A DNA stretch of 64,000 bases from Neobacillus niacini (GCF_030817595.1 NZ_JAUSZN010000001.1:2612001-2676000); one strand, 5' to 3'. Positions 45,996 through 58,561 are shown, counted from the stretch's first letter. The notes: generated by a model not told the origin, from the sequence alone. Numbers and translations are program-made.

Positions 45996-48265
45996 TTACG
46001 TTCAATTTCTTCCATTACGTAAGCTTCAATAATATCTCCTTCTTTAACATCATTGAAGTTCTTAATGGTAATACCACATTCATAACCTTGTGAAACCTCT
46101 TTGGCATCATCTTTAAAACGTTTTAATGCATCGATATTTCCTTCAAAGATGACAACACCGTTACGAATCAAACGAATTCCGCTATCACGAGTTATTTTCC
46201 CGTCTGTTACATAAGAACCGGCAATGGTTCCAACCTTTGAAACTTTAAAGGTTTGACGAATTTCCGCTTGACCAATTACTTTTTCTTTAAATTCTGGATC
46301 AAGCATACCCTTCATTGCAGCTTCGATTTCTTCTATTACCTTGTAAATAATACTGTGAAGTCGAACGTCGACCTTTTCTTGTTCAGCTGCACGCTTCGCA
46401 TTGACATCAGGACGAACGTTAAAGCCGATTACAATGGCATTAGAAGCAGAGGCAAGGGTAATATCTGATTCATTGATGGCACCAGCACCACTATGAATAA
46501 TTTTGATATTTACGCCTTCAACGTCAATTTTTTGCAGTGAGGCTGCTACGGCTTCAGCCGAACCTTGAACATCAGCTTTGAGGATGATATTTAAATCCTT
46601 CATCTCACCCTGTTTTAACTGCTCAAATAAATTATCAAGGCTGACGATTGATTTCTCTCCACGTTGAGCCGCAAGTGCTTGTTGTGCACGTGCTTCCCCA
46701 ACTTGACGAGCAGTTTTTTCATCGTCAAATACAACGAAACGGTCACCAGCTTGTGGAACATCACTTAAACCTGTAATTTCAACAGGTGTTGATGGTCCAG
46801 CTTCTTTCACACGGCGTCCTAAATCATTTACCATTGCGCGAACACGACCATACGTGTTTCCTACGACAATTGGGTCACCGATTTTCAATGTACCATTCTG
46901 AACAAGCAAGGTAGCCACTGATCCACGGCCTTTATCTAATTGTGCCTCAATTACTGTTCCAACTGCTTTACGATTAGGGTTTGCTTTCCATTCTTCAACT
47001 TCACTAACAAGTAGAATCATTTCAAGCAGATTATCGATTCCTTCCCCAGTTTTCGCGGATAGTGGAACAAAGATTGTATCTCCACCCCAAGCTTCGGACA
47101 CTAATCCATGCTCGGTAAGCTCTTGCATAACACGGTCTGCGTTCGCAGCCTCTTTATCCATTTTATTAACGGCAACGATAATTGGAACCTCTGCAGCCTT
47201 CGCATGGTTAATCGCTTCAACTGTTTGAGGCATTACACCATCATCAGCAGCTACTACAAGGATTGTAATATCTGTGATTTTCGCACCACGTGCACGCATA
47301 GTTGTAAATGCAGCATGTCCCGGTGTATCAAGGAATGTAATCTTCTTCCCGTTTTCAACAACTTGGTATGCACCAATATGCTGGGTAATTCCCCCTGCTT
47401 CACCTTCTGTAACTTTTGTGTGACGAATGGAATCAAGCAATGTGGTTTTACCATGGTCAACGTGACCCATAATCGTAACTACTGAAGGTCTTTCTACAAG
47501 ATCTTCAGGTGCATCTTCAGTAAAATAAACTTCAAGATCTGTTGTATCGATTTTAATTTCTTCCTCGACCTCAACCCCGTATTCACTGGCAATTAATTCA
47601 ATTGCGTCTTTATCTAACACCTGATTAATTGTTGCCATTACTCCTAGTAAAAAGAGCTTCTTGATAATTTCGGAAGGTTCGCGGTAGATTTTTTTTGCAA
47701 GTTCGCCTACAGTAAGAGATTCACTAAAAGTAATTTTAGTTGGAAGTTCTTTTACCTTCTTTACCTGAGGCTGTGTTTGCTGAACCGGAGTATGATTCTT
47801 TTTCCGGTTGTTATTATTATTGCGATTTTGATTATTATTATTAAAAGGTTTTTTATTCCCTTTTCCAGCGCTAAAAACTTTATTTTCCTTAGATTGGAAT
47901 TGTTGACTGTGCTTTTTGCTGTCAACTGCTTTCGGTGGTGATACCACTTTTACCTTGCTAGGAGTTGTAGTCTTTGCGTCGTCGTCCTCAAAAGCTTTTG
48001 GGCTTGTTTTACTTTGCACTTGTGGTTTAACTCCCTGCTGCTGTGGTTTCTGATTCTGGCGATTTTGCTGTTGCGGTCTAGCTTGCTTTTGTTGTGGTTT
48101 GCTTTCATTCTTGTTATAGGTTGCGTCAAGCTTTACAACCGCGGCATCCTCAATTGTTGCCATATGATTTGAAACCTCTATGTTCATTTCTTTTAATTTA
48201 TTTATTACATCTTTACTTGAAATATTGTGTTTTTTTGCATACTCATAAACACGTATTTTACTCAT
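45992..48265 (-). CDS. infB: Translation initiation factor IF-2
   Basis: A 757-residue GTPase that brings initiator tRNA to the 30S subunit. The N-terminal domain has the IF2_N fold (residues 1-50), followed by a Gln/Asn/Lys-rich low-complexity linker (about 55-165). The G domain has [10 protein letters not shown] near 269, DTPGHAAF near 315 and NKMD near 369. Domains II-IV follow. It overlaps ylxP at its 3' end. Confidence 0.98.
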   Translation of the reverse strand: MSKIRVYEYAKKHNISSKDVINKLKEMNIEVSNHMATIEDAAVVKLDATYNKNESKPQQKQARPQQQNRQNQKPQQQGVKPQVQSKTSPKAFEDDDAKTTTPSKVKVVSPPKAVDSKKHSQQFQSKENKVFSAGKGNKKPFNNNNQNRNNNNNRKKNHTPVQQTQPQVKKVKELPTKITFSESLTVGELAKKIYREPSEIIKKLFLLGVMATINQVLDKDAIELIASEYGVEVEEEIKIDTTDLEVYFTEDAPEDLVERPSVVTIMGHVDHGKTTLLDSIRHTKVTEGEAGGITQHIGAYQVVENGKKITFLDTPGHAAFTTMRARGAKITDITILVVAADDGVMPQTVEAINHAKAAEVPIIVAVNKMDKEAANADRVMQELTEHGLVSEAWGGDTIFVPLSAKTGEGIDNLLEMILLVSEVEEWKANPNRKAVGTVIEAQLDKGRGSVATLLVQNGTLKIGDPIVVGNTYGRVRAMVNDLGRRVKEAGPSTPVEITGLSDVPQAGDRFVVFDDEKTARQVGEARAQQALAAQRGEKSIVSLDNLFEQLKQGEMKDLNIILKADVQGSAEAVAASLQKIDVEGVNIKIIHSGAGAINESDITLASASNAIVIGFNVRPDVNAKRAAEQEKVDVRLHSIIYKVIEEIEAAMKGMLDPEFKEKVIGQAEIRQTFKVSKVGTIAGSYVTDGKITRDSGIRLIRNGVVIFEGNIDALKRFKDDAKEVSQGYECGITIKNFNDVKEGDIIEAYVMEEIERK

Positions 48266-48284
48266 ATTTTCACCCCCGCTAAAA

Positions 48285-48587
48285 TTAATCGAGCAACGTC
48301 ATCAATTTCTTTGCAAATCCATCATCCAGTACAGCTACAACAACGCGGGCTTCCTTGCCAATCGCTTGGCCCAGAAGGTGGCGATCTTCCACTAGTTTAT
48401 ATGGAACTTCGTATGACTTACATTTATCTGTAATTTTCTTTGTCGTATTTGCAGATGCATCTGCCGATAATAAAACGAGCTTTGCTTTTCCGCTTCGAAT
48501 CTCCTTAACAGAAAGCTCCTCGCCCGATATGATTTTCCGTGCTCGATTTGCTAAGCCAAGTAACGACATCCATGGATTTGTATTCAT
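48285..48587 (-). CDS. ylxQ: YlxQ, L7Ae-family ribosomal protein
   Basis: A 100-residue L7Ae/L30e-fold RNA-binding protein that recognises kink-turns. It starts [18 protein letters not shown] and contains the conserved [12 protein letters not shown] segment. It overlaps ylxR by four nucleotides and precedes infB by 19 nt. Confidence 0.93.
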   Translation of the reverse strand: MNTNPWMSLLGLANRARKIISGEELSVKEIRSGKAKLVLLSADASANTTKKITDKCKSYEVPYKLVEDRHLLGQAIGKEARVVVAVLDDGFAKKLMTLLD

Positions 48588-48874
48588 ATGGACTGCCTAT
48601 TATCCTTTTCTATCAATTCTAACAGTTCCTCGTATAAAGTCTCATTAATCGAAACTTCTAGATGATTAGATAGGATGTTTTTTTTCTTGGCTAGTAGGAC
48701 CGCTTCCTTGTCCCTTGAAAGGTATGCACCTCTGCCCGACTTTTTCCCTGTCAAGTCGATAGATACATCCCCTTCTTTTGAGCGAACGATGCGAACGAGT
48801 TCTTTTTTCGGCTTCATTTCACCGGTTGCGACACACTTCCGCATAGGAACTTTTTTACGATTGTTCACGATCAT
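48584..48874 (-). CDS. ylxR: YlxR, DUF448 RNA-binding protein
   Basis: A DUF448 protein of about 94-96 residues, with [17 protein letters not shown] near the N-terminus and GRGAYLSRD in the centre. YlxR family members bind RNA and have been linked to RNase P and to glucose-responsive transcription. The start is uncertain. The ATG given has GAGGTGA almost touching it, while a GTG two codons inside (48866-48868) has better spacing. Confidence 0.92.
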   Translation of the reverse strand: MIVNNRKKVPMRKCVATGEMKPKKELVRIVRSKEGDVSIDLTGKKSGRGAYLSRDKEAVLLAKKKNILSNHLEVSINETLYEELLELIEKDNRQSI

Positions 48875-48886
48875 TCACCTCACTTC

Positions 48887-50005
48887 TTATTCCTTTTCTT
48901 CTTCTTCATTAAAGACATGTACTTGATCATCAAAAAGCCGAATCATTTCTTCACGTGGATAAATTCCTATTTCACGTGCTTCTGTTTCTGATTTGATATC
49001 TATTTTCCAACCTGTTAATTTTGCAGCTAAACGGGCATTTTGTCCGCGCTTTCCAATTGCCAGTGAAAGTTGATAATCTGGTACAACTACAGTGGTTGCT
49101 TTTTCAGACTCATTCACCATTACATCTAATACTTTAGATGGGCTTAATGAATTTGCAACAAAGATGACAGGATTGTCGGACCATTTAACAATATCGATTT
49201 TTTCACCTTTTAATTCATTTACAACGGCTTGAACCCTTGTACCTTTTGGACCTACGCAAGAACCAACTGGGTCAACTTCATTGTTATCCGAATGAACAGA
49301 AATTTTAGAACGGTCGCCTGCTTCACGAGCAACTGATTTTATCTCAACTGTACCATCATATATTTCTGGAACTTCAATCTCGAACAATCTTTTTAGTAAT
49401 CCAGGATGGGTACGAGATACGAAAATTTGAGGACCTTTCGTTGTCTTCTCAACCTTCGTAATAAAAACCTTTATTCGGTCATGTGGCTTATACCGCTCAT
49501 TTGGCATTTGTTCATTAACAGGGAGAAGAGCCTCAATCTTTCCAAGACTTACATAAATAAACTTTGAATCAAGTCTTTGAACAATTCCGGTCATGATATC
49601 TTCTTCACGATCAATAAACTCAGAATAAATTATGCCTCTTTCAGCCTCTCTAACTCTTTGTGTAACCACTTGTTTTGCTGTTTGAGCTGCAATTCTTCCG
49701 AAGTCCTTAGGTGTTACTTCCATTTCCACTACATCTTCAACAGCATAATTAGGGTTAATGTTCCTGGCATCTGCTAATGATATTTCAAGACGAGGGTCGA
49801 ACACTTCATCTACTACTTCTTTTCTGGCAAAAACACGCATGGAGCCTGTTCCCAGATTCAAGTCAATTCGAACATTTTGGGCTTGATTGAAATTGCGTCG
49901 ATATGCCGAGATAAGTGCTGCTTCAATCGCATCGATTAATACATCTCTAGAAATGCCCTTTTCTCTTTCTAGTATGGTAAGAGCATCTAATAATTCGCTG
50001 CTCAT
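48887..50005 (-). CDS. nusA: Transcription termination/antitermination protein NusA
   Basis: A 372-residue transcription elongation factor. It has an N-terminal polymerase-binding domain (about 1-125), S1 (about 135-200) and two KH domains (about 230-345, [13 protein letters not shown] and [13 protein letters not shown]). The acidic tail ends in EEEEKE. It lacks the C-terminal acidic repeats of E. coli NusA, as is normal in Bacillus. It follows rimP by 41 nt. Confidence 0.97.
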   Translation of the reverse strand: MSSELLDALTILEREKGISRDVLIDAIEAALISAYRRNFNQAQNVRIDLNLGTGSMRVFARKEVVDEVFDPRLEISLADARNINPNYAVEDVVEMEVTPKDFGRIAAQTAKQVVTQRVREAERGIIYSEFIDREEDIMTGIVQRLDSKFIYVSLGKIEALLPVNEQMPNERYKPHDRIKVFITKVEKTTKGPQIFVSRTHPGLLKRLFEIEVPEIYDGTVEIKSVAREAGDRSKISVHSDNNEVDPVGSCVGPKGTRVQAVVNELKGEKIDIVKWSDNPVIFVANSLSPSKVLDVMVNESEKATTVVVPDYQLSLAIGKRGQNARLAAKLTGWKIDIKSETEAREIGIYPREEMIRLFDDQVHVFNEEEEKE

Positions 50006-50046
50006 TTGATCATATCCCCCTAACTTTCATATATATTTATCTTTTA

Positions 50047-50517
50047 TTATGAAAAAATAACCGCTAGCCTTGCACTAGCCACTTTTTCAAAAGGAATCTC
50101 GATGATTTTTTTACGAGTTTTGATTTTGATTTCAACTTTTACTGTCTGCCCATCATAATCGAGTAACTTTCCTTCAAATCCTTTTTCACCGTCAATGGGC
50201 TCGTATGTTTTAATGAACACATTTTTACCAATTGCCTTTTCGAAGTCCTTCGCCTTTTTCAACGGTCTTTCTGCACCAGGAGAGGATACCTCAAGAAAAT
50301 AATTTTGGGTTATCGGGTCAAGCTCATCGAGTTTTTCACTAAGTCGTTCACTGACAGTGCCACAGTCCTCAATATCAACACCGTTTTCTTTATCAATATA
50401 TACGCGAAGAAACCAGTTTTTCCCTTCTTTGACAAACTCAATTTCCACCAATTCTAAATCTAATTCTTGTAAAATTGGCTGCGTTAGCTCTTCTACTACT
50501 TCCGTTACTTTGCTCAT
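50047..50517 (-). CDS. rimP: Ribosome maturation factor RimP
   Basis: A 156-residue 30S maturation factor with an N-terminal alpha/beta domain and a C-terminal SH3-like barrel from about residue 90. It starts [19 protein letters not shown] with AAGGAGG upstream. It is first in the nusA operon, behind a predicted sigma-A promoter. Confidence 0.96.
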   Translation of the reverse strand: MSKVTEVVEELTQPILQELDLELVEIEFVKEGKNWFLRVYIDKENGVDIEDCGTVSERLSEKLDELDPITQNYFLEVSSPGAERPLKKAKDFEKAIGKNVFIKTYEPIDGEKGFEGKLLDYDGQTVKVEIKIKTRKKIIEIPFEKVASARLAVIFS

Positions 50518-50549
50518 GTTTAACCTCCTTTACCGACATTTTCACCCAT

Positions 50550-50580
50550 ATTATACGTATTTCACGGAAAGTTTTATCAA
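50550..50580 (-). promoter_or_regulatory. Predicted promoter of the rimP-nusA-infB operon
   Basis: Minus strand: consensus -10 TATAAT (50550-50555) with -35 TTGATA (50575-50580). The spacer of 19 bp is long. Confidence 0.45.
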
Positions 50581-50600
50581 TAACTCTGTAAAATTATCCA

Positions 50601-50635
50601 ATACAAAAACGAAAGAGCGGGTTTCCCCACTCTTT
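50601..50635 (-). terminator. Intrinsic terminator after polC
   Basis: Minus strand: AAAGAGTGGG/CCCGCTCTTT stem with a GAAA-type loop, then CGTTTTTG. It lies about 95 bp past the polC stop. Confidence 0.8.
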
Positions 50636-50729
50636 AACACGAGAGTATTTCTTAGTATTTCCAATAAAACTATACCATAACCAAATTTTATATGCAAACC
50701 GAAACGCATTAAATCAAGGTTATTACCAT

Positions 50730-53700
50730 CTAGAATAGGGAAAGCTGATTTTGTTCTGGTAAGGCTCCAAGGCAACCTTGCTTGTCTAAATATTCTAGAA
50801 TAGTTTTTGATACTTTACCACGTTGCTGTAGGTCTTCTTTCGATAGAAATTCTCCATCTTTTCTTGCCTTTACAATGTTATAAGCGGCATTCGTTCCGAG
50901 CCCTGGTATTGAATTAAATGGGGGGATTAAAGAATTTCCTTCAATAATAAACTCAGACGCGTCGGATTTATATAGATCATAGTTTTGGAAAGAAAAGCCC
51001 CTTTCCACCATTTCAAGGGCCAACTCGAGAACGGTTAATAGGTTTTTTTCCTTATTTGAGGCTTCAAGTCCTTTTGCATTGATTTCCTCAATTTTTGCCC
51101 GAATGGATTCAGAACCTCTTGTCATTACTTCCAAATCAAAATCTTCTGCACGAACGGTAAAATAGGCTGCATAGTATAAGAGCGGAAGATGTACCTTAAA
51201 ATAGGCAATTCTAACTGCCATTAAAACATAAGCAGCTGCGTGGGCCTTAGGGAACATATATTTTATCTTTTTACAAGAATCAATATACCATTCCGGTACT
51301 TCATTACGGCGCATTTCCGCTTCCATGTCTTCAGAGAGACCTTTCCCTTTACGAACCGACTCCATGATTTTAAAAGCAAATGATGGTTCTAGTCCCTGAT
51401 AAATAAGGTAGACCATGATATCATCACGACAACCGATAACTTCACTCAGATTACAGATGTTGTTATGAATTAATTCTTGCGCATTTCCCAGCCATACATC
51501 TGTTCCGTGTGACAGACCAGAAATTTGGACAAGTTCAGAGAACGTCGTTGGTTTTGTATCTTCAAGCATTTGGCGGACGAAACGTGTACCGAATTCAGGG
51601 ATTCCAAGTGTACCTGTTTTACACATAATTTGCTGTTCGGTTACACCTAATGATTCGGTTCCACTAAAAATCTTCATCACTTCGGGATCATCAGTTGGAA
51701 TCGTTTTTGGGTCCATTCCACTAAGATCCTGCAGCATTCTTATTACAGTCGGATCATCGTGCCCAAGTATATCAAGCTTTAAGACGTTATCGTGAATGGA
51801 ATGGAAATCAAAATGGGTCGTTTTCCATTCAGAGTTTCTATCATCTGCAGGGAACTGTATTGGTGAAAAGTCATAGACATCCATGTAATCAGGAATAACG
51901 ATAATACCACCTGGATGCTGACCAGTTGTTCTTTTTACACCGGTACAGCCGGAAGCAAGTCGTTCTATTTCTGCCCCGCGTAATTGTAAATTATTGTCCT
52001 GCTGATATGCTTTTACATATCCAAAAGCTGTTTTATCTGCAACTGTACCAATTGTACCTGCTCGGAAAACATTATCTTCTCCAAAAAGAACTTTCGTGTA
52101 GTTATGGGCACGCGGCTGATACTCCCCAGAGAAATTCAAATCGATATCGGGAACCTTGTCCCCTTTAAAACCAAGGAAGGTTTCAAACGGAATGTCATGT
52201 CCGTCTTTATGATATTTACTTCCACATTGCGGGCAATCCTTATCGGGTAAATCAAAGCCTGATCCCACAGAACCGTCATTGAAAAATTCCGAGTGCTTGC
52301 AGGCAGGACAGACGTAATGCGGAGGTAATGGATTTACCTCGGTAATTTCTGTCATTGTAGCAACCAATGAAGAACCTACAGAACCCCGTGAACCCACAAG
52401 GTACCCATCATCCAATGATTTTTTTACAAGCTTATGTGAAATCAAGTAGATTACGGCGAAACCATGGCCAATAATACTCTTTAATTCTTTTTCAAGGCGT
52501 GCCTCAACGATTTCAGGAAGAGGCTCTCCGTAAATCTTCTTCGCCATTGAATAACTCATTTCACGCATTTCTTCATCTGCGCCTTCAATTCTAGGCGTAT
52601 ATAAGTCGTCTTTAATTGGCTTAATGACATCAATCATATCCGCTATTTTGTTTGTATTGGTAATAACAATCTCTTTAGCCTTTTCGCCTCCAAGGAAAGA
52701 AAACGCAGCAAGCATTTCATTGGTGGTCCTGAAATGGACATCAGGCAGTTTGTGACGATTTAGCGGGTTAGCACCGCCCTGTGAGTTCACCAATATCTTA
52801 CGGTAAATTTTATCGTTCTCATTTAGATAATGGACATTACCGGTGGCCACAACTGGTAGCCCCAATTTTTCACCAAGCTTGACGATATTACCAATTATAT
52901 CTTCTAATGCTTTTTCATCACGAACTAGTTCCATTTCAATTAATGGAGCATTGACTTCCTTCGGCATAACCTCAAGATAGTCATAAAATTGTGCCGCCGC
53001 TTCCACTTCATCGGGAGATTTTTGCATCATTCCTTCAAAAACTTCACCTTTATTACAGCCTGATCCAACAAGAATTCCTTCTCTGTATTTTTGAAGCACG
53101 GACCTTGGCAGTCTCGGAACTCTATAAAAATATTCAATATGTGAAATGGATACGAGTTTAAATAAGTTCTTTAAACCAACTTCCGTCTGTGCAAGCAGCG
53201 TACAATGATAAGGACGTGCGCGCTGATAGGCATTTCCTTTCCCCATGTTATCGTTAAATTGATCATGGTACTCGATTCCTTTTTCTGCCGCATCCTTAAG
53301 CATTTTTAAAAGTAAATACCCTGTTGCTTCTGCATCATAAATCGCCCGATGGTGTTGGGTCAATTCAATATCAAATTTCTTTGCCAATGTATTTAAACGA
53401 TGATTTTTCATTTCTGGATACAGAAATCTACCTAATTCGAGCGTATCTATTACTGGATTTTTTGCCTTTTCAAGTCCAATGTTTTTATAGCCAACATTCA
53501 GGAATCCCATATCGAACGAGGCATTGTGGGCTACAAGAACAGCGTCCCCTACCCAATCATAAAACCTTTGGATTACTTCGCCAACTTCAGGAGCATTTTG
53601 GACCATATCATCTGTAATTCCTGTTAGGTTGATGGTTGTAGCCGATAATCGATGATGTGGATTTGCGAATGATTCAAATCGGTCAATGATTTCCCCATCT

Positions 53701-55055
53701 CTAATTTTAACTGCCGCAAGTTCAATAATCGTATCATACACGGCTGACAAACCAGTCGTTTCAACGTCAAACACCACAAATGTATCTTCGGCAATTAAAC
53801 GATGGGCATCATTATAGGCAATCGGTACTCCATCATCGACAAGATTTACTTCTACACCATAAAGGATTTTAATATCATTTTTCTTTCCTGCACCATAAGC
53901 CTCTGGGAAGGATTGTGCCACAGCATGGTCCGTAACGGCAATCGCCTTATGCCCCCACTTCTTGGCTTGAGCAATGAGCGCCCCTACGGGAGTGACTGCG
54001 TCCATTGAACTCATTGGAGTATGCAGATGGAGTTCCACTCGCTTTTGGTCTTCAGGAGCTGTATCTTTACGGCCCTCTGGTTTAATTTCATTTATGTCAT
54101 TTCCAATCATGACTAAATCACGGACAAAAGTATCATTTTGAATGCTTCCCCGAACTCTAACCCACATACCTTTTTTGATTAACTGGTAAAGAGCAGCGTC
54201 TTCCTTATCCCGTGAAAACATTTTAACCATGAGAGAGCTTGTATAATCCGTAATCTTAAAGGTTAGTAGAGTACGTCCGCTTCTCAACTCTCTTGTCTCC
54301 GCATCAAATATAAATCCTTCGACTGTGACTCTTCTTTCTTCATCGACAATATCAATCATGCTTCGAAGATCTGAATCATCTTTAATTGTTAGACCAATTG
54401 AGAGCGGCCCCTCAGAAACAACCCCACTAGCATCCTTCTCCGCTTCTTTCTTTTGTAAATCAGCTAGGGCCATGAGTCCGCGTTCTTGATCTTCTTTTTG
54501 TTTTGCTAATAAAAACTGTTGATATTCGTCATTTTTTTCTTCACTCTTGATGTCAGTTTCAAGTGTTAAACTCGGAAATCCGTATGATTGATACAAAGTG
54601 GTAATCATTGAACCATATTTCTTTTTTAAGGCCATGCCTTCTGTGTCATTGCGTACCGAAATGGTTAACTTATTACCACTAACAGCCGGTACTTGTTCAT
54701 TTAATAATTTAAGCATCGGCGGCGAGATACCATCGATTTGTTGAATACTATGATTCCAATATTCTAGAAGTAATTCTGGCTGAAAACTTTGATCTTCTAC
54801 TTTTAAATCATAGGTAATATTCGCTATATTTGAGAATTTTCTTTCAAGTTGAGTAGTAAAACGAAGATATAAACTATAAGGAAGAATTTTTTCTAATAAA
54901 AATTGAAAATGCCATTTTCTTGCCTTTTTTTCAACAATAAATCTTTCAATTTGTGCATTCTGAAATTGTGCTACAACAGCGTCCTCTATTAATTCTAGTT
55001 GTTGGAGCAAGAGTAAGAATCGCTCTTTTTTGCCAGAGGCATGTTCGCTCATCAT
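50730..55055 (-). CDS. polC: DNA polymerase III PolC-type, alpha subunit with exonuclease
   Basis: A Gram-positive replicative polymerase of about 1441 residues. It has an OB domain (about 240-330), a PHP domain starting near [16 protein letters not shown], and an inserted DnaQ-like 3'-5' exonuclease ([14 protein letters not shown] near 425-590). Next are a Cys zinc knuckle (CPAC...CPQC), the catalytic palm and a C-terminal tail ending NQLSLF, a beta-clamp type motif. Start choice is uncertain. The ATG-ATG pair at 55050-55055 follows GGGAGAGGGA, while the earlier in-frame ATG (55065-55067) has no ribosome binding site. Confidence 0.97.
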   Translation of the reverse strand: MMSEHASGKKERFLLLLQQLELIEDAVVAQFQNAQIERFIVEKKARKWHFQFLLEKILPYSLYLRFTTQLERKFSNIANITYDLKVEDQSFQPELLLEYWNHSIQQIDGISPPMLKLLNEQVPAVSGNKLTISVRNDTEGMALKKKYGSMITTLYQSYGFPSLTLETDIKSEEKNDEYQQFLLAKQKEDQERGLMALADLQKKEAEKDASGVVSEGPLSIGLTIKDDSDLRSMIDIVDEERRVTVEGFIFDAETRELRSGRTLLTFKITDYTSSLMVKMFSRDKEDAALYQLIKKGMWVRVRGSIQNDTFVRDLVMIGNDINEIKPEGRKDTAPEDQKRVELHLHTPMSSMDAVTPVGALIAQAKKWGHKAIAVTDHAVAQSFPEAYGAGKKNDIKILYGVEVNLVDDGVPIAYNDAHRLIAEDTFVVFDVETTGLSAVYDTIIELAAVKIRDGEIIDRFESFANPHHRLSATTINLTGITDDMVQNAPEVGEVIQRFYDWVGDAVLVAHNASFDMGFLNVGYKNIGLEKAKNPVIDTLELGRFLYPEMKNHRLNTLAKKFDIELTQHHRAIYDAEATGYLLLKMLKDAAEKGIEYHDQFNDNMGKGNAYQRARPYHCTLLAQTEVGLKNLFKLVSISHIEYFYRVPRLPRSVLQKYREGILVGSGCNKGEVFEGMMQKSPDEVEAAAQFYDYLEVMPKEVNAPLIEMELVRDEKALEDIIGNIVKLGEKLGLPVVATGNVHYLNENDKIYRKILVNSQGGANPLNRHKLPDVHFRTTNEMLAAFSFLGGEKAKEIVITNTNKIADMIDVIKPIKDDLYTPRIEGADEEMREMSYSMAKKIYGEPLPEIVEARLEKELKSIIGHGFAVIYLISHKLVKKSLDDGYLVGSRGSVGSSLVATMTEITEVNPLPPHYVCPACKHSEFFNDGSVGSGFDLPDKDCPQCGSKYHKDGHDIPFETFLGFKGDKVPDIDLNFSGEYQPRAHNYTKVLFGEDNVFRAGTIGTVADKTAFGYVKAYQQDNNLQLRGAEIERLASGCTGVKRTTGQHPGGIIVIPDYMDVYDFSPIQFPADDRNSEWKTTHFDFHSIHDNVLKLDILGHDDPTVIRMLQDLSGMDPKTIPTDDPEVMKIFSGTESLGVTEQQIMCKTGTLGIPEFGTRFVRQMLEDTKPTTFSELVQISGLSHGTDVWLGNAQELIHNNICNLSEVIGCRDDIMVYLIYQGLEPSFAFKIMESVRKGKGLSEDMEAEMRRNEVPEWYIDSCKKIKYMFPKAHAAAYVLMAVRIAYFKVHLPLLYYAAYFTVRAEDFDLEVMTRGSESIRAKIEEINAKGLEASNKEKNLLTVLELALEMVERGFSFQNYDLYKSDASEFIIEGNSLIPPFNSIPGLGTNAAYNIVKARKDGEFLSKEDLQQRGKVSKTILEYLDKQGCLGALPEQNQLSLF

Positions 55056-55170
55056 TCCCTCTCCCATCTATATAAAATCTCTATACTTATCTTTTATCAA
55101 AAAGTAATTATATCATATGATACCTAATCATTCGGCTAATTTCGACAGAAAAATAAAACCAAATGAGTAA

Positions 55171-55202
55171 ATAAAAAAAGGTCCACTAGGAACCTTTTTT
55201 TA
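55171..55202 (-). terminator. Intrinsic terminator after rseP
   Basis: Minus strand: AAAAAAAGGT/ACCTTTTTTT stem with a 9-nt loop, then ATTT. It stands between rseP and polC. Confidence 0.75.
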
Positions 55203-55205
55203 ATT

Positions 55206-56465
55206 TTATAAGAAAAACCTCTGGATATCATTCCAGGTAACAACCAGCATGAGGAGCATTAGCAATGCAAACCCAATAAAATGGACCATGCCTTCCTTAT
55301 GACGATCAATTGGCTTTCCTCTTACAGCTTCTACAGCAAAGAACATTAACCTTCCACCATCAAGCGCAGGAATTGGCAATAGATTCATTATTCCAAGGTT
55401 AATACTCAAAATCGCCGCCCATTTCATGACATAGTAAATGCCTGACTGCACTACTGTATCAGTAGAAGCATATATTCCAACCGGACCTGAGAGCATATCA
55501 ATAGAGAACTGACCTGTAACTAACTGACCCAGCATGACAAAGATCTGTTTTGTCCAAAAGTAAGTCTCGGTAAAACCAGCGGTAATCGCTTTTAGTGGTG
55601 ATTTTTCGATAGGACTATATACACCTATGAGGCCAATCTTATCACCCTCAACGGTTTGTTCTTTAGGGGTAACGGAAATTTCTTGATCTTTCCCATCACG
55701 AGTAATGGAAAAATCTAGTTCCTCATTCGGATTTTCCCTGATAATTTCAACCACATCAGACCAGCTTGAAATTTCAGCGCCATTAATACTGTTGACAATA
55801 TCTCCTTGCATAAGACCTGCAGCATTTGCAGCACCATCAGGCGTAATCTCACCTAATTTAGGTTCATTCGTTGGAACACCTTGTAAGAATGCAATGATAA
55901 TGAACAAAAAGAAAGCAAGGACAAAATTCATCATCGGTCCAGCAAAAATAGCCATTGTTCTCTGTGGCAAAGTCTTAGATGCGAATTGACGATCATATGG
56001 AGCTAATTGTGTTTCTATCCCATTTTCAATCGTCACAGCAGTCGGGCTTACAGGGAAAGTTTGCAAGCTTTCTTCTTCATCCTCAGGATAGCCCTTAATG
56101 AATAGCTTATGTTCAATATCCGCATGTTCTACTTCCACAATTCGACAATTAGGGTACTTTTCTTTATTGTTCAAAATGATCTTATTAACGTTATTATCTT
56201 TGTCAAACAAGAGCCCGATTCTGTAACCAGGTTTTAGTTCAACAACCTCTGGATCTTCACCAGCCATCCGAACAAATCCGCCAATTGGCAGTAACCTAAT
56301 CGTGTAGGTAGTTTCCCCTTTTTTATGAGAGAAAACCTTTGGTCCAAATCCGATCGCAAACTCGCGGCACAAAATCCCTGCACGTTTTGCAAAAATTAAA
56401 TGGCCTAATTCATGGAAGAAGACTAGAGCACCAAAGATAACGATAAAGGCAATAACTGTAGTCAA
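55206..56465 (-). CDS. rseP: RIP metalloprotease RasP/RseP
   Basis: A site-2 intramembrane zinc protease of about 419 residues that cleaves anti-sigma factors such as RsiW and signal-peptide remnants. It has the active-site motif HELGH near residue 21, a PDZ domain (about 185-265), and the third catalytic ligand in PIPALDGGRL near 355. It has about four transmembrane helices. TTG at 56463-56465 is preferred because AAGGTGG lies 8 nt upstream. A GTG four codons earlier lies within that ribosome binding site. It follows dxr by a few nucleotides. Confidence 0.93.
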   Translation of the reverse strand: MTTVIAFIVIFGALVFFHELGHLIFAKRAGILCREFAIGFGPKVFSHKKGETTYTIRLLPIGGFVRMAGEDPEVVELKPGYRIGLLFDKDNNVNKIILNNKEKYPNCRIVEVEHADIEHKLFIKGYPEDEEESLQTFPVSPTAVTIENGIETQLAPYDRQFASKTLPQRTMAIFAGPMMNFVLAFFLFIIIAFLQGVPTNEPKLGEITPDGAANAAGLMQGDIVNSINGAEISSWSDVVEIIRENPNEELDFSITRDGKDQEISVTPKEQTVEGDKIGLIGVYSPIEKSPLKAITAGFTETYFWTKQIFVMLGQLVTGQFSIDMLSGPVGIYASTDTVVQSGIYYVMKWAAILSINLGIMNLLPIPALDGGRLMFFAVEAVRGKPIDRHKEGMVHFIGFALLMLLMLVVTWNDIQRFFL

Positions 56466-56482
56466 ACTAAAAACCACCTTTT

Positions 56483-57625
56483 TTATAGAAGTGAATATAC
56501 ATATTGTCTTGTTTCTTTGTCCACCTCTTGAATAATGGATAAGTCAGGATTTAAGATTAAATCATGCTTGCTTAATGCCTTCTCGATCATGTCCTCAATT
56601 TGTAAGAAATTAATCTTCCCATCTAAAAAAGCAGCTACTGCAACTTCATTTGCTGCATTCAATACAGTTGGAAATGTTCCGCCCTTTTTCCCAGCTTCAT
56701 AAGCAAATTTCATACAACGAAAACGATTAACATCCATTTCTTGAAAATGTAATTTCCCTATTTGCGCTAAATTTAATCGTTGTGATGATTTTAGAGGTAA
56801 TCGATCAGGGTAGGAAAGCGCATATTGAATTGGCACCCGCATATCAGGTGTTCCCAGCTGTGCTATGATGCTGCTGTCATGAAATTCAACCATCGAATGA
56901 ATAATGCTTTCTTTGTGTAAAAGGACATCAATTTTTTCATACGGCATATTATATAGCCAATGTGCTTCAATCACTTCAAGTCCTTTATTCATCATCGTGG
57001 CTGAATCTATCGTTATTTTTGCTCCCATTGACCAGTTGGGGTGATTTAAGGCTTCTTTTACTGTAACACCTTCAAGGTCGTTTCGTGAACGATCACGGAA
57101 ACTCCCACCGGAAGCCGTTAGAATCAATCTTTCTACAGTCTTCTCTTGCTCACCCTGAAGGCATTGAAAAATAGCCGAATGTTCACTATCAACTGGAAGT
57201 AATGCCACTCCATTCCTTTCGGCAGCCTCCATAACAAGATGCCCAGCCGTTACCAATGTCTCCTTATTAGCAATTGCGATCGTTTTTCCACTTTCAATGG
57301 CTTGTAAAGTTGGATTTAGACCAACACTTCCAATCACAGCATTTACAAGGATATCGGCTGAAGGATAGACAGCAACTTCTACAAGTCCCTCATCGCCAAA
57401 GGTAAATTTAGTTTTAGGGAATTCTAATTTTAATGTATTACAATCATGGTACTCTTGTACAGAAACAAGCTCTGGTTGAAACTCAGTAATCATTTTTCTA
57501 GCTAATTCTAGATTTTTTCCGACAGAGATTGCCACTAATTTAAATTCTGATAGATGTTCACGCAAAATATCTAAAGTTTGGGTCCCAATTGAGCCAGTAG
57601 CACCCAAAATGCTAATTTTTTTCAA
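56483..57625 (-). CDS. dxr: 1-deoxy-D-xylulose-5-phosphate reductoisomerase
   Basis: A 380-residue MEP-pathway enzyme using NADPH to make 2-C-methylerythritol 4-phosphate, and the target of fosmidomycin. The Rossmann motif is [11 protein letters not shown] at the N-terminus, with metal/substrate segments [11 protein letters not shown] and [11 protein letters not shown]. It is co-oriented with cdsA upstream, separated by 147 bp holding a 122-bp palindromic repeat. It supplies isoprenoid precursors used by uppS. Confidence 0.96.
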   Translation of the reverse strand: MKKISILGATGSIGTQTLDILREHLSEFKLVAISVGKNLELARKMITEFQPELVSVQEYHDCNTLKLEFPKTKFTFGDEGLVEVAVYPSADILVNAVIGSVGLNPTLQAIESGKTIAIANKETLVTAGHLVMEAAERNGVALLPVDSEHSAIFQCLQGEQEKTVERLILTASGGSFRDRSRNDLEGVTVKEALNHPNWSMGAKITIDSATMMNKGLEVIEAHWLYNMPYEKIDVLLHKESIIHSMVEFHDSSIIAQLGTPDMRVPIQYALSYPDRLPLKSSQRLNLAQIGKLHFQEMDVNRFRCMKFAYEAGKKGGTFPTVLNAANEVAVAAFLDGKINFLQIEDMIEKALSKHDLILNPDLSIIQEVDKETRQYVYSLL

Positions 57626-57645
57626 CTATCGTTCAACTCCTAAAT

Positions 57646-57767
57646 AGAAAAGCGGAAGCGCCTTGTCCAGGGGCGACAGGCATAAGACAAGCGCTGACAG
57701 AAGGCGTTTTTTGCCTTCCGAAGTGATTGGCTTATGACCCCGAGCCCCTAGGCGCTGCAGCTAGACA
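57646..57767. repeat. Dispersed palindromic repeat between cdsA and dxr
   Basis: 122 bp beginning gaaaagcggaagcgcc and ending ggcgctgcagctagaca. The ends are complementary (AGCGGAAGCGCC against AGCTGCAGCGCC), and an inner region pairs CAGGGGC..GGCATAAG with its complement. The centre is a hairpin GAAGGC-GTTTTTT-GCCTTC. Degenerate relics may lie at 38157, 40539 and near 32500. It resembles intergenic repeats I recall from Bacillus-type genomes. Confidence 0.75.
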
Positions 57768-57772
57768 GTAAT

Positions 57773-58561
57773 CTACCATAAGTGAAAAAAGTGTAATAAT
57801 GGCAGAATGAATAAAAGACTATCAAAACGGTCAAGGATTCCACCATGTCCTGGCAGTATATTTCCTGAATCTTTAACACCAAAGTGGCGTTTAAACGCAG
57901 ATTGGACTAAATCCCCAATTTGTCCGAAGATTGAAAGGACAGCGGTTATGGCCAGTAATGCTAATAAGTTTGCGTTGATTTCCGTCAATAAAGAAAATAG
58001 GACAGCGACAATTAGTGCACAAACCACACCGCCAACAGACCCTTCTACGGTTTTGTTTGGACTAATTTCAGGCCAAAGCTTGGTTTTGCCTGTAGCTTTC
58101 CCTACAAAATAAGCACCTGAATCAGTTGCCCAAATCATAAATAAAGAGTAAAAAATATAAACTAATCCCGCATCACGCGTTTCAATAAAGAAATAAAAAC
58201 CGATTCCTACATAAATAGCGGATAATATTGAAAAACCCACATCTTCAAAGGTAAAACGATTTTTTGTTATCACTGTATAGGCCAATAACAAGAGGATAAA
58301 AGCTATGCCCAGTTCTGTTTTTGTATAATAAAAAGTATTTACTATATCACTATACTGCTCAGGATAAAGAATAACCCAGAGAAATAAAAGTGTAAGCAGT
58401 CCATGAACAGAAAAAATACTAAGTTTTTTCATTTTTAATAATTCATACAAACCCACCGATGCGAGGAAGTATGTTAATAATACGAAAGGTAGTCCACCGT
58501 AAAAAACAATAGGTAGAAATAAAGCAGCTGCTACTACTCCTGTAATGATTCTTTGCTTCAT
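57773..58561 (-). CDS. cdsA: Phosphatidate cytidylyltransferase
   Basis: A 262-residue multi-pass membrane enzyme making CDP-diacylglycerol, the substrate of PgsA encoded at 11 kb. About seven to eight transmembrane segments are visible. The C-terminal CDS signature SAFKRHFGVKDSGNILPGHG then GILDR is intact at about residues 215-240. It lies downstream of uppS with a 40-nt gap. Its stop codon is only a few nucleotides from the repeat. Confidence 0.96.
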   Translation of the reverse strand: MKQRIITGVVAAALFLPIVFYGGLPFVLLTYFLASVGLYELLKMKKLSIFSVHGLLTLLFLWVILYPEQYSDIVNTFYYTKTELGIAFILLLLAYTVITKNRFTFEDVGFSILSAIYVGIGFYFFIETRDAGLVYIFYSLFMIWATDSGAYFVGKATGKTKLWPEISPNKTVEGSVGGVVCALIVAVLFSLLTEINANLLALLAITAVLSIFGQIGDLVQSAFKRHFGVKDSGNILPGHGGILDRFDSLLFILPLLHFFHLW

